A DNA stretch of 64,000 nt from Breoghania sp. (GCF_963674635.1 NZ_OY771475.1:3100001-3164000), one strand, 5' to 3'. Shown: positions 35,813-47,589, counted from the first letter of the stretch. Translations and numbers: made by a program. The notes: generated from the sequence alone by a model not told the origin.

Positions 35813-36736
35813 ATGAAAAAGCTCATCCTTTCTTCGCTCATGGCCGCAAGTCTGGCCGTTGGCGCTGCGCATGCGACGGACCGTGTCGCAATCGGCACCG
35901 GTGGCACCGGTGGCGTGTTCTACGCCGTGGGCGCGGGCATGGCCGACGTCTTGAACAAGAAGGCTGAAGGCATCACGGCGAAGGCCGAGGTGACCGGTGC
36001 TTCCATCGAGAACATTCGCCGCGTCTCCATGGGCGAGATGACGATGGGCTTTTCCTCCGCCTCGGTGCTGTTTGCGAGCGCCAACGGGTCGGACCCGTTT
36101 GAGGAAAAGCAGAACGTGGCCGCGATCGCCTATCTCTACCCGGCCATGCTGCAGGTCGCCGCGCTGAAGAGCGCGGATGTGAAATCGGTCGCGGACCTGA
36201 AGGACAAGCGCATCAGCGTCGGCCCTCCGGGCTCCAACGCCTCGGTCATCGCCGAGCGTCTGCTCAAGGCCTATGACGCCTACAACCCGTCCAACATCCA
36301 GTACCTGTCCTACTCGGAAGCGACCAACGCGATGAAGGACGGCAATCTGGATGCGACGATGGTGCTGGCCGGCATCCCGGCCTCCGCACTGATCGAGCTG
36401 GCCACCTCCGAGGAGGTCTCCTTCGTTCCCGTCGATGAGGAAAAGCTCGCCGATCTGCTGAAGGAGTTCCCCTTCTATGCGATCGACACGCTGCCCGGCG
36501 GCACCTATCGCGGCACGGATGGCGATACCGCGCAGCTGGCGGACCCGGCGATCCTGTTCACCTCCAACGATGCGGATGAAGAGGTCATCTACAAGGTCAC
36601 CAAGACCCTGTTCGACAATCTGGAAACGCTGGGGGCCGTGCATCCGATGGCCAAGCTGATCTCGGTTGCCAAGGGACCGAAGGCGCCGATCGCGCTGCAT
36701 CCCGGCGCCAAGCGCTATTTCGACGAAGCGAAATAG
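35813..36736 (+). CDS. TAXI-family TRAP transporter solute-binding protein
   Basis: Periplasmic binding protein of the TRAP-associated extracytoplasmic immunogenic (TAXI) type, 307 residues. It has a Sec signal peptide (about 1-21, ending AHA) and the family opening IGTGGTGGVFYAVG. VSVGPPG-like RISVGPPGSNASVIAE and the C-terminal LETLGAVHPMAKLI are typical. The start has GGGAGG six bases upstream. Located between the CHA aldolase gene and the TRAP permease, it probably binds a di- or tricarboxylate intermediate of the pathway. Confidence 0.92.
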   Translation: MKKLILSSLMAASLAVGAAHATDRVAIGTGGTGGVFYAVGAGMADVLNKKAEGITAKAEVTGASIENIRRVSMGEMTMGFSSASVLFASANGSDPFEEKQNVAAIAYLYPAMLQVAALKSADVKSVADLKDKRISVGPPGSNASVIAERLLKAYDAYNPSNIQYLSYSEATNAMKDGNLDATMVLAGIPASALIELATSEEVSFVPVDEEKLADLLKEFPFYAIDTLPGGTYRGTDGDTAQLADPAILFTSNDADEEVIYKVTKTLFDNLETLGAVHPMAKLISVAKGPKAPIALHPGAKRYFDEAK

Positions 36737-36999
36737 ATACGCGCTTTCTGTCGGCGGCGGCGGCGCCCCTGAGGTTGCCGCCGTCCGCTCTCTGCTTGCA
36801 TCAAGGCGTTTCGCCCGAATGAGGCCCGGCCCGGAAGACGCCGGGGCGGGGCCCGGCGAAAGCGCTTTCCCATCGAATGCACGAGCATGGTCTTCGCCCT
36901 CCGACGCCGACGTCGGCAGGCAGCATGTTCGACACCAGGCGGACCGCCGATCCGGACGGTTCAACGCAAACGCCTGTCGTGTGCCCGAGCGGAGCTCAC

Positions 37000-38934
37000 A
37001 TGGAAAAATTCGCCTCACAGGTTCTGCCCAAGGCCAGGATTGACGGCGCCGAAAAGACCGTCGTCGCGCTGGTGGTCGCCGTCCTCGGCCTCGCCGTCAC
37101 GGGGATGCTGCTTTACACATCCTATTTCGGGGGACTGACCGCGCTGCTTCTGCGCTCGATGTTCTTCTCGATGATGGCGGCAGCGGGCCTTCTGGTCATC
37201 GCCTCCAACACGCGCCTGCCGCTTGTGCGCGCCGTGCTCTATCTGCTGGCGATCGCCGCCATGCTGCCGGGGCCCTATCTCTACGAGAATTACCACCAGA
37301 TCATCCGCCGCGGCGCGATCGCCAACGACATGGACAAGACGCTCTTCGTCGCCACCATCGTGATCGTGCTGGTTCTGGCGCGCGCCTATATCGGGCGCAC
37401 CATGGTGGCGATCTCCGTGCTGGCGCTGGCCTATGCCTATCTGGGCTACCTGATCCCCGGCGAATACGGCCATTCCGGCTATTCCACGGGGCGGCTGGCC
37501 TCCAACCTGTTCCTGCGCACCGAAGGCGTCTTCGGCATCCCGATGGGCGTCGCCGCGCAATATATCTTCCTGTTCTCCTTCCTGGGCGTTCTCCTGATGA
37601 AGTCCGGCCTTGGCCAGACCTTCGTCGATCTCGCCCATGCGCTCACCGGCCGCGTGCAGGGCGGTCCGGCGCTGACCGCCGTCGTCTCCTCCACGCTGTT
37701 TTCCTCCATCAACGGGTCTGCCGTTGCCGGCGTGGTGACCACCGGCACCTTCACCATTCCGCTGATGAAGCGGGCGGGCTACCGGCCCAAGACGGCGGGC
37801 GCCATTGAGGCGGCGGCCTCTTCCGCCGGTCAGATCATGCCGCCCGTCATGGGCGCCGCCGCCTTCCTGATGGCGGAGATGACCGGCATTCCCTATGTCA
37901 CCATCGCCATGGCGGCGCTGATCCCGGCGCTTCTCTACGTTCTGGCGCTGCTGGTCGCGGTGCGGCTTGAGGCGGGCAAGTTCAACATGGCGCGCGCGCA
38001 GGACGAGGATGTTCCCTCCGTCCTCCACGTGCTGACCTCGCGCGGCTACATGCTGGCCCCGCTGGTCGTGCTCGTCGGCTTCCTGATCTATGGCTACACG
38101 CCGATGAAATCGGTGGTCTTCGCGATCGCGACCGCGCTCATCATCATGCCGATGACGAAGGCGACGCGCATTTCGCCCATGGACCTGCTGCTCACCACCA
38201 CGGAGACCGTGCGCAACACGTTGTCGGTGGTCGCCGCGGTTGCCACCGCGGGCGTGCTGATCGGCGTTCTGACGCTGACGGGCCTGGCACTCCAGATCTC
38301 CAGCCTCATTCTCGATGTGGGCGGCGACAGCATGTTCCTGGTGCTGATCTTCACCATGTTCGCCTCCTTCGTGCTGGGACTCGGTCTGCCGACCTCGGCC
38401 GCCTACCTCTTGTTGGCGATCCTCGTCGCGCCCGCGCTTGAAGGCTTCGGCCTGCCGCTCATCGCAGGCCACATGTTCATCTTCTATTACGGCCTGATTT
38501 CCGCCATCACGCCGCCGGTGGCGCTGGCCGCCTATGCGGGGGCGAGCATTGCGGGGGCCGGGGCCAACGAGACGGCGTTCGAATCGATCCGTCTCGGCTT
38601 CGTGAAGCTGATCATCCCCTTCGTCTTCATCTACTCGCCGGGCCTGTTGCTGATCGGCTCGCCCGCTTCCATCATCCTTCAGACGACGGCCGCCGTCATC
38701 GGCGTGACGGCGCTGGCGACCGCGTTCACCGGCTGGCTGATGGTGCCGCTCAACATTTTCTATCGCGCGATGCTGATCGCTGGCGCGGTCCTGTTGCTGT
38801 GGCCCACCTCCATGCCGGACACCGATCCCCGCTCGCTCGCCATCCGCCTGGCCGGCCTGGCACTTTGCGGCGCGGTGGTCGTCTTCGCCCGGCTTTCCTC
38901 CCGAACCCACCACAAGGAGCCCGTGCGGTCATGA
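37000..38934 (+). CDS. Fused TRAP transporter permease (4TM-12TM, DctQM type)
   Basis: A 644-residue inner-membrane protein that combines the small and large TRAP subunits, as is usual with TAXI binding proteins. The core carries GSAVAGVVTTGTFTIPLMKR, EAAASSAGQIMPPVMGAAAF and the second repeat GLGLPTSAAYLLLAILVAPAL with ITPPVALAAYAGASIAGA. The ATG at 37000 has GGAG five bases upstream; an in-frame ATG at 36925 is possible. Uptake should be driven by a Na+ or H+ gradient. The stop overlaps the ligI start by four bases, coupling transporter and enzyme. Confidence 0.92.
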   Translation: MEKFASQVLPKARIDGAEKTVVALVVAVLGLAVTGMLLYTSYFGGLTALLLRSMFFSMMAAAGLLVIASNTRLPLVRAVLYLLAIAAMLPGPYLYENYHQIIRRGAIANDMDKTLFVATIVIVLVLARAYIGRTMVAISVLALAYAYLGYLIPGEYGHSGYSTGRLASNLFLRTEGVFGIPMGVAAQYIFLFSFLGVLLMKSGLGQTFVDLAHALTGRVQGGPALTAVVSSTLFSSINGSAVAGVVTTGTFTIPLMKRAGYRPKTAGAIEAAASSAGQIMPPVMGAAAFLMAEMTGIPYVTIAMAALIPALLYVLALLVAVRLEAGKFNMARAQDEDVPSVLHVLTSRGYMLAPLVVLVGFLIYGYTPMKSVVFAIATALIIMPMTKATRISPMDLLLTTTETVRNTLSVVAAVATAGVLIGVLTLTGLALQISSLILDVGGDSMFLVLIFTMFASFVLGLGLPTSAAYLLLAILVAPALEGFGLPLIAGHMFIFYYGLISAITPPVALAAYAGASIAGAGANETAFESIRLGFVKLIIPFVFIYSPGLLLIGSPASIILQTTAAVIGVTALATAFTGWLMVPLNIFYRAMLIAGAVLLLWPTSMPDTDPRSLAIRLAGLALCGAVVVFARLSSRTHHKEPVRS

Positions 38935-39809
38935 GTGCCGAGTATCTCGCATTCCACCCCAATCCCAAAAAGCCGGACATCACGCTGCCGGCGGGCGCGG
39001 TCGATGCCCATTGCCATGTCTTCGGGCCCGCGGCCACCTTCCCCTTCTCGCCGACACGAACCTATACGCCAGTCGATGCGCCGAAGGAGAAGCTGGCGGA
39101 GCTTCAGGCCCATCTGGGCTTTGAACGCGCGGTGATCGTGCAGGCGAGCTGCCACGGCACGGACAACGCGGCGCTCGTCGATGCGCTGGAATGGGGCAAG
39201 GGCCGCTATCGCGGCATCGCCATGGTGAAGCCGGATGTGACGGATGAGGAGCTGAAACGTCTGGACGCCGCAGGCGTGCGGGGCTCGCGCTTCAATTTCG
39301 TCAAGCATCTGGGCTCGGACGCGGCATTGGCCGCCATGGATACGCTCTCCAAGCGCTACGGCGCCTTGGGCTGGCACGTGGTCATCTATTTCGACACGGA
39401 AAAGATCCACGACCTTGCACCCATCATCGAGACCGTGCCGGTGCCGGTGGTGATCGATCACATGGGCCGGGTCGACCCCGCGCTGGGGCTCGACCAGCCT
39501 GGCATGAAGCTGCTTGAAGGGCTCTTGTCGAAGCGCAAGGACATCTGGGTGAAGGTTTCGGGCAGCGAGCGGCTTTCCCATGACGGCCCGCCCTTTGCCG
39601 ATTGCGTGGCGCAGGCCCGGCATCTGGTGGAGACCTTCCCCGATCAGGTCCTGTGGGGCACCGACTGGCCGCATCCCAACATGAAGAAGTGGGTGCCGGA
39701 TGACGGGCAGTTGGTCGATCTCGTCGGCCAGATCGCGCCGACACCGGAGCTTTTGAAGAAGCTGCTGGTGGACAATCCGATGCGGCTCTACTGGCCGGAA
39801 GAGCTTTAG
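38931..39809 (+). CDS. ligI: 2-pyrone-4,6-dicarboxylate hydrolase (LigI type)
   Basis: Amidohydrolase-superfamily lactonase that opens 2-pyrone-4,6-dicarboxylate (PDC) to 4-oxalomesaconate. The first strand motif is VDAHCHVFGPAATFPFSP, and the LigI-typical TRTYTPVDAPKEKL follows. IDHMGRVDP and LWGTDWPHPN carry the later histidine and the catalytic aspartate. Length 292 residues as in LigI. The ATG at 38931 overlaps the permease stop (ATGA), so importer and hydrolase are translationally coupled. Confidence 0.88.
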   Translation: MSAEYLAFHPNPKKPDITLPAGAVDAHCHVFGPAATFPFSPTRTYTPVDAPKEKLAELQAHLGFERAVIVQASCHGTDNAALVDALEWGKGRYRGIAMVKPDVTDEELKRLDAAGVRGSRFNFVKHLGSDAALAAMDTLSKRYGALGWHVVIYFDTEKIHDLAPIIETVPVPVVIDHMGRVDPALGLDQPGMKLLEGLLSKRKDIWVKVSGSERLSHDGPPFADCVAQARHLVETFPDQVLWGTDWPHPNMKKWVPDDGQLVDLVGQIAPTPELLKKLLVDNPMRLYWPEEL

Positions 39810-39842
39810 GGGCGCGGGCGTTCGTGGATACGGAAGGTTCTG

Positions 39843-40040
39843 CCCCCTCACCCGGACCTTCGGTCCGACCTCTCCCAACAGGGAGAGGTGATGGGCCGGG
39901 TTTGGGGCCGGCAGGGGCTTTGGATATGACGCCACCTCGAACGCCATCCCGGCGGTGACGGAAATGGTCGCAAGGACCACGATGTGACCCCCTCTCCCAT
40001 GGGGAGAGGGGTGGGGTGAGGGGATGGGATCTCTCGTGGG
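39843..40040 (-). repeat. Dispersed composite palindromic repeat between ligI and galD
   Basis: On the minus strand this segment begins (40040 downward) with the same CACGAGAGATCCCATCCCC module that opens the units of the tandem array at 49.8-50.5 kb. It then has the CCTCTCCCC/GGGAGAGG hairpin, a spacer unlike the array spacer, and ends (39843) with a second CTCTCCC hairpin and GGGTGAGGGG. The outer CCCCTCACCC and GGGTGAGGGG arms could pair across the whole 198 bases. The rest of the 288-base gap before galD holds its GGAAGGA ribosome-binding site. Confidence 0.75.
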
Positions 40041-40097
40041 TGCTCCGGACCTATCCTCACGTCCCCGGCGCGGGCATTTCTCGGAAGGACATTTCAA

Positions 40098-41174
40098 GTG
40101 ACGAGCCAGATTTCCATTCCCTGCATGTTGCTGCGCGGCGGCACGTCCAAGGGGGCCTATTTCCTGAAATCCGACCTGCCGGACGACCGCGAGACCCGCG
40201 ATGCGCTTTTGCTGAAAATCATGGGGTCGCCCGATCCGCGCCAGATCGACGGCATCGGCGGCGCGCATCCGCTGACCTCCAAGGTGGCCGTCGTCTCGCC
40301 CTCAACCCGCGAAGGCATCGATGTCGATTACCTGTTCCTGCAGGTCACACCCGACAAGCCGGAGGTTTCCGACGCACAGAACTGCGGCAACATCCTTGCC
40401 GGTATCGGGCCCTTCGCCATCGAGCGCGGGCTGGTGGCACCGCAAGACGGCGTCACCACGGTCAGCGTCTACATGGTGAACTCCGACAGCCGCGCCGATC
40501 TCGATGTGTGCACGCCGGGCGGCGAGGTCGCCTATGAAGGGTCCGCCGCCATCGACGGTGTCCCGGGCACCCATGCGCCGATCATCCAGAACTATTTCGA
40601 GACCGCGGGCGCCCAGTGCGGGGCGCTGCTGCCCACCGGCAATGCGGTCGATGTGATCGACGGCGTGCCGGTCACGATGATCGACAACGGCATGCCCAAT
40701 GTCGTCATCAAGGCTGTAGATCTTGGGCTTTCCGGCGCGGAGACGGTCGCGGAGCTTGAGGAGAATGCGCAGCTGAAGGCGCGGCTTGAGACGATCCGGC
40801 TTCAGTGCGGACCGTTGATGAACCTTGGCGATGTGGAGAAGAAGACCGTACCGAAGATGTGCCTTGTCTCGCCTGCGCGCGAGGGCGGGCTCATTGCCAC
40901 GCGCTCCTTCATTCCGCATCGGGTGCACCAGACCATCGGCGTTCTGGCAGCAGCCACGATTGCCGCAGCCGCCCTCATTCCGGGCACCACGGCGGCGGAG
41001 GTGGCGACCGGGACGGGCGACAATCCGCTTCGCGCGGATATCGAACACCCGACCGGCAAGCTCGGCGTGGAAATCGAGACGCAGGAGATGAACGGCGTGC
41101 CCGTGCCGGTGCGCTCGGGCATTGTGCGCACGGCGCGCAAGCTCTTTGACGGAACCGTCTTCGCGCTGCCCTGA
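40098..41174 (+). CDS. galD: 4-oxalomesaconate tautomerase, PrpF family (GalD/LigU type)
   Basis: Predicted isomerase of 358 residues with the two-domain diaminopimelate-epimerase-like PrpF fold. It shows IPCMLLRGGTSKGAYFLKSD, a typical PrpF opening. DAQNCGNILAGIGPFAIERG carries one active-site cysteine region, and QCGPLMNLGDV appears further on. GalD interconverts keto and enol forms of 4-oxalomesaconate between ring opening and hydration. The start is a GTG at 40098 with GGAAGGA about ten bases upstream. Last gene of the cluster, separated from ligI by the dispersed repeat. Confidence 0.88.
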   Translation: MTSQISIPCMLLRGGTSKGAYFLKSDLPDDRETRDALLLKIMGSPDPRQIDGIGGAHPLTSKVAVVSPSTREGIDVDYLFLQVTPDKPEVSDAQNCGNILAGIGPFAIERGLVAPQDGVTTVSVYMVNSDSRADLDVCTPGGEVAYEGSAAIDGVPGTHAPIIQNYFETAGAQCGALLPTGNAVDVIDGVPVTMIDNGMPNVVIKAVDLGLSGAETVAELEENAQLKARLETIRLQCGPLMNLGDVEKKTVPKMCLVSPAREGGLIATRSFIPHRVHQTIGVLAAATIAAAALIPGTTAAEVATGTGDNPLRADIEHPTGKLGVEIETQEMNGVPVPVRSGIVRTARKLFDGTVFALP

Positions 41175-41198
41175 GAAGCGCAAGGCTTGAGCAAAAGA

Positions 41199-41226
41199 AA
41201 ACGGGCGTTCGCAGGAACGCCCGTCC
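41199..41226 (-). terminator. Intrinsic terminator facing the small membrane protein gene
   Basis: ACGGGCGTTC (41201-41210) and GAACGCCCGT (41215-41224) form a 10-bp stem with a 4-base loop. On the minus strand the stem is followed by a TTTTCTTTT run, so it terminates the gene ending at 41263. On the plus strand it lies 26 bases after galD and may serve that gene too, but without a T run. Confidence 0.8.
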
Positions 41227-41262
41227 TCGCGGGTCCCGGGAGGTCGGGAAAACGCGCCTTGT

Positions 41263-41595
41263 TCAGTGGCGACGGCGCTGCGTGGTGTTGGCGCGCACCG
41301 GGATCGGCACCGGCTCGGCGCGGGAGATGCGCATCCGACGGCCCCCGCCGGGCTTGTCGTCGGACGGCATGGACATGATGGCCGTGCCCATAGCGGCGCT
41401 GGTGAAGGTGATGAGGAAGCCGAAGAACAGCATGGCAATCGGCACCATAGGCATCTGCGAGCGCGCGATCAGCGTCCAGAGCCCCGCCGGATCGGTCAGA
41501 TAGATCCCGCCCACGAGCAGGAGCGTGACGGCGAGCCCCGCCAGCCAGTTGATCGCCAGCAGGCGGAACAGCGGATTACGCAAGACGACGCGCAT
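41263..41595 (-). CDS. Small two-helix membrane protein
   Basis: A 110-residue protein I do not recognise. Two hydrophobic segments (about residues 13-33, LLAINWLAGLAVTLLLVGG, and 50-72, MVPIAMLFFGFLITFTS) are followed by a basic, proline-containing cytoplasmic tail. The ATG at 41595 has a strong AGGAGG eight bases upstream, and the gene ends in an intrinsic terminator; both support expression. The longer frame upstream lacks such signals. It converges on galD and is probably unrelated to it. Confidence 0.7.
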   Translation of the reverse strand: MRVVLRNPLFRLLAINWLAGLAVTLLLVGGIYLTDPAGLWTLIARSQMPMVPIAMLFFGFLITFTSAAMGTAIMSMPSDDKPGGGRRMRISRAEPVPIPVRANTTQRRRH

Positions 41596-41944
41596 GTTGA
41601 TGCCTCCTCTTGAGCATCCGAACACCAAAAGCCTGCAACTCCCCTCCGCAGACCCGATCGGATGCGCCAGACTTTCTGTCTGGACCACGAAACACACTTG
41701 CGACATCCGATGGATTGTCGCAGACCTTCGACGCATACCGTTGCGGCACCTTTTGGCGCGCATGCAGGATCCGTCGCGAGACTGAGAGCTTAAGCCCAAC
41801 TGCGCGCGCGGTCACGATAGTAAATATGCTGGCATATCCGCAATGTAAGAGCGGCAACTTGACCCGGCACTGGCAACGCCAATCCAAACGCACCCTGCCC
41901 GGCGAAAAACGGGGCCTTGAGACGGACCGGCCGCCGTCTGCCTG
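41596..41944. other. Intergenic region upstream of the small membrane protein
   Basis: A 349-base gap with no convincing gene. It contains an AT-richer patch at about 41810-41860 that could hold a minus-strand promoter for the small membrane protein gene. I see no repeat or terminator for the acyltransferase gene, which ends at 41945. Confidence 0.35.
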
Positions 41945-44026
41945 TCACGGCATCTGCGACAGGCGTTTCTCGAACGCATCGACGAGCCGGATCGCCCCGG
42001 AGCGCGAGAGGTGATCGTCATCGTGATAGTAGATATGCGCCTTTCCGGCGGAATGGCAGCCGGTTTCGTCGCAGAAAAGCGGCAGCGGATCGACAAGCGA
42101 GACGCCCGGATCGTCTTGCGTCCGGCTCGCGAGCATCGCTTCGCTCGCCGCACGGCGGGTCTCCACGACCGCGCGGGGGATGTCGCAGGCCGCCCTTGAG
42201 CGGTTCCAGGCGCGCGCCATGAGCTGGCAGCGGTTCGCATCGAACCCGAATTCAGGCACCTGCCCGACAAGCAGAACCCGCTTGCCCGCCGCAGTGAGGG
42301 CCGAAACCGTCTCGCTCAGCGCCTGCGAAAACACCCTTTGGTTCTGCTGAAAGCTCAACCAGCCCCAGCGCTCCTGCGTCAGATAGAGATCCGAGCCGCT
42401 TTCCTCACCAAACCGCGTGCCGTTGGCATAGATCGTCCAGCGCGCGACCATCACGACGGTGTGGATCTTCGGATCCGCCAATATGGCGTCCAGAACAGGG
42501 CGACCATTGCGAAGACACTTCGCCTTTGGCTGGGACAAGAGCCCGTTTTTCACGAAGACATTGATCAGGGGCGGGCAACCATCCTGGATGAACCTGCGAA
42601 AGCCCAGGCCTTGCCTGTGGGCCGCAGCCTCCAGCGCCGCCGACAGCGCGCCTGCATGAGAATCCCCCCAAAGCGCGACGGTGACCGGGGGCGTTGGGCG
42701 GGCAGCGCAGGCACTTTCGCCCGCCGGACAGTCGCGATCATGCGACAGGCGTGCGGGCGTCGGCTTGTCCGCGGCAAGCAGCCCCTGCGTCTCGATCGGC
42801 CAGCGCTGGGGAAACCCGCCGGAATGCGACAGCGCCCAGGCCCCGGCGCCCGTGGCGCACAGGATGAAGGCGCCCACTGCCAGCTGGCGCAGTTCCCTGC
42901 GTCCGGCGGACGGACGGCGGAACGGCACTTCCACGTAAGCATAAAGCAGATAGGCGAGCGGGAAACACAGCGCGAAAAGGCCCACGCGGCCGAAAAGCCC
43001 CGGCTCCAGAAAGGCATAATGCCGATAGAGGACGAGAAGCGGCCAATGAACCAGATAGAGGCTGTAGGAAATCGCCCCGATCCATTGCAACACCGGATGG
43101 CCGAGGACGACGACGGCCAAACGCGACGGGGCCCGGTTTGCGAGCAGCCATGCCACCGCCACCGTGGGAAGCAACGCGCCCGGCACCGGCCATGTCATGG
43201 AGGGCACGAGCAGAAACGGCAATGCGAACAGGGCAAGCACCGCCAGCCCATCGAGGGAGCGGGAGACCCCGGCGGAGCGGATCCGGAGACCACCGCGCAT
43301 CTGCACAAGCGCCGCGCCCGCCCCGGCGGCGAATTGCCAGAGACGGGAAAAGACGCTGTAGAAGGCAACGGACGGATCGCCAACCGACAGAACCGCGCTG
43401 AGGATGAAAATACTCGCAAACGCGAGGATCGCCGCCTTGAACCGAAAGCGCGCGGGCAACGAAAGCCCGGCCGCCATGATGAGCGGAGCCAAGAGGTAGA
43501 ACTGGATTTCGACGCTGAGCGACCAGGTGTGCAGCAGGGGCTTGAAGGCGGAGGCGGTGTCGAAATAGTCGGCCTCGGCATTGAAGAACTCGTTGGACCA
43601 AAACCCCAACGCGGCGAAGCCGGAACTTCCCAGGCGGGCATAGTCATGGGGCAGCAGAATGAAGCCGCCGGCAACAAGCGTCACGAGGACGACGACCAGA
43701 TAGGCGGGAACGATGCGCCGCAACCGCTTGGCGTAGAAGCCGAAGAAATAGCCTTTCGGGAAACCGCCCTGTTCGTATCCCCCACGCCCGGCGCTGAGGA
43801 TCTGCGTGATCAGATAGCCCGACAGGACGAAGAAGACATCAACCCCGACAAAGCCGCCCACCGCCCCCAGGAGCTTGAAATGGAAGAGCAGCACGGCAAG
43901 CGCCGCGATGGCGCGCATGCCCTGGATATCGGCTCTGAATGCAGGGGTCCCGACGCGCGACATGGTCGGATCGGGCGCGCCACCGGAAACGGGGGCGGAC
44001 AATTCGCGGATCATGGCCTGTCCCAT
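41945..44026 (-). CDS. Acyltransferase-3/SGNH two-domain membrane protein (OafA/OatA type)
   Basis: A 693-residue protein. The N-terminal half (about 28-380) is an acyltransferase-3 membrane domain with DIQGMRAIAALAVLLFH, FFVLSGYLIT and TWSLSVEIQFYLLAP. The C-terminal half is a periplasmic SGNH hydrolase-like domain with the GDSHAG nucleophile block near residue 450 and HYYHDDDHLS-type Asp-His residues near the end (YYHDDDHLSRSGA). This architecture O-acetylates lipopolysaccharide O-antigen, peptidoglycan or exopolysaccharide. The acceptor here is unknown. It stands alone. Confidence 0.9.
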   Translation of the reverse strand: MGQAMIRELSAPVSGGAPDPTMSRVGTPAFRADIQGMRAIAALAVLLFHFKLLGAVGGFVGVDVFFVLSGYLITQILSAGRGGYEQGGFPKGYFFGFYAKRLRRIVPAYLVVVLVTLVAGGFILLPHDYARLGSSGFAALGFWSNEFFNAEADYFDTASAFKPLLHTWSLSVEIQFYLLAPLIMAAGLSLPARFRFKAAILAFASIFILSAVLSVGDPSVAFYSVFSRLWQFAAGAGAALVQMRGGLRIRSAGVSRSLDGLAVLALFALPFLLVPSMTWPVPGALLPTVAVAWLLANRAPSRLAVVVLGHPVLQWIGAISYSLYLVHWPLLVLYRHYAFLEPGLFGRVGLFALCFPLAYLLYAYVEVPFRRPSAGRRELRQLAVGAFILCATGAGAWALSHSGGFPQRWPIETQGLLAADKPTPARLSHDRDCPAGESACAARPTPPVTVALWGDSHAGALSAALEAAAHRQGLGFRRFIQDGCPPLINVFVKNGLLSQPKAKCLRNGRPVLDAILADPKIHTVVMVARWTIYANGTRFGEESGSDLYLTQERWGWLSFQQNQRVFSQALSETVSALTAAGKRVLLVGQVPEFGFDANRCQLMARAWNRSRAACDIPRAVVETRRAASEAMLASRTQDDPGVSLVDPLPLFCDETGCHSAGKAHIYYHDDDHLSRSGAIRLVDAFEKRLSQMP

Positions 44027-44210
44027 GTTGACCGCTTTTGCGCAAGCGAGCGGTCGCGCCTTGAAAGGCCTGTCGATCCGCCAGAGCGATGCCAGCGGCG
44101 AAGGCGTTTGCCTCCTTCGCCATTCTCACGCCGGGCGGAAGAACCTGAAGGCACGGGCAGGCGGGGGCCGGGATGGACTCTGTCCGGCCTGGCGCTCACC
44201 CGCAGCCTCA

Positions 44211-46640
<2,430 letters not shown>

Positions 46641-46855
46641 ACGAATCAGCGACCTGCAAATTGAGTGGTTTGGTTAGCTTATAAGGGCTTCTCGCGCGCA
46701 TTCAACATGAGGAGAACCCGTGGGATTTTCCCTGTGAATGCACGAGAGCGAAAGCAGCGGCCCCCTGACCGCCGCAAGCGCCGCGGCGGCGTTCTTCAGC
46801 CCGGTCCAGTGCAGCGCGCCCGACCCTCGATCATGGCCCGCAATGTTTCCGCGCT

Positions 46856-47491
46856 TCAGCGCGTCGCGATCATTGCCGCAGCCCCCGCCATGATCGCCCC
46901 GACGGACCGGTTGAGACGGCTGATCGCCTTGGGGCTCGCGAACAGCCCGCGCGCCCAATGCGCGAGCAGCACATATCCGCCGAAGACCAGGCTCAGAACC
47001 ACGAAGATGATGAGGATGAGCTCCGTATAGGCCAGCGGCGTTATGCGCTTCAGGTCGAACAGGTTCGGCATCAGCGCCAGGTAGAAGACAATCGACTTGG
47101 GATTGCCCAGCGTGACGGCGATGCCGCCCAGAAACAGGCGCCCGGGACGCTCCGCCGCCGGTGTGGGCAAGGAGGTGACGCCCACCGGGGCCGTCCACAT
47201 TTTCCATCCCAGATAGAGAAGGTACAGCGCGCCCGCATAACGGACCACCAGGAAGACCGACGCAAAGGTGTTCGCGATGAAGGCAAGGCCGAAGACGGCA
47301 AGTGACAACCAGATCGCATCGCCCAGCATCATGCCGCAGCACAGGGCCGCCGCCCCCTTGCGCCCACGCACCAGAACGCGGCCGACAATGGCCGCGATGC
47401 CCGGTCCGGGAGCAATCGCGGCAACAAACAGCGCCGCGGCGAAGGTTGCGAGGTCTATCCAGTTCATAGAGGGCATTCCTGTAAGAGCCAT
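46856..47491 (-). CDS. LysE/RhtB-family exporter
   Basis: A 211-residue inner-membrane protein with about six hydrophobic segments. The family opening is APGPGIAAIVGRVLVRGRKGA, and the signature ALYLLYLGWKMW precedes a cytoplasmic loop. LGNPKSIVFYLALMPNLFDL is a conserved LysE/RhtB segment. These proteins export amino acids such as lysine, threonine or homoserine lactones; the substrate cannot be assigned here. Located between gyrB and a 2-hydroxyacid dehydrogenase with no clear functional link. Confidence 0.88.
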   Translation of the reverse strand: MALTGMPSMNWIDLATFAAALFVAAIAPGPGIAAIVGRVLVRGRKGAAALCCGMMLGDAIWLSLAVFGLAFIANTFASVFLVVRYAGALYLLYLGWKMWTAPVGVTSLPTPAAERPGRLFLGGIAVTLGNPKSIVFYLALMPNLFDLKRITPLAYTELILIIFVVLSLVFGGYVLLAHWARGLFASPKAISRLNRSVGAIMAGAAAMIATR

Positions 47492-47589
47492 CCTCGGCAG
47501 AGGCAGGCAGAGAGCATTCCGGCAGGCGGGGTAGAACAGTCTTACCCTGTTCGCCGCCTCTTGACCAATTCCGATAGGGCAGGTCCGTC

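Noticed and set aside
36737..36999. A longer N-terminus for the TRAP permease starting at 36877 or 36925
   Set aside because: The extra residues are polar and unlike the family, while the ATG at 37000 has a good GGAG site and precedes the first membrane helix.
46641..46855. A gene in the gap between gyrB and the LysE exporter
   Set aside because: The open frames here are short extensions of shadow frames without ribosome-binding sites or family similarity.
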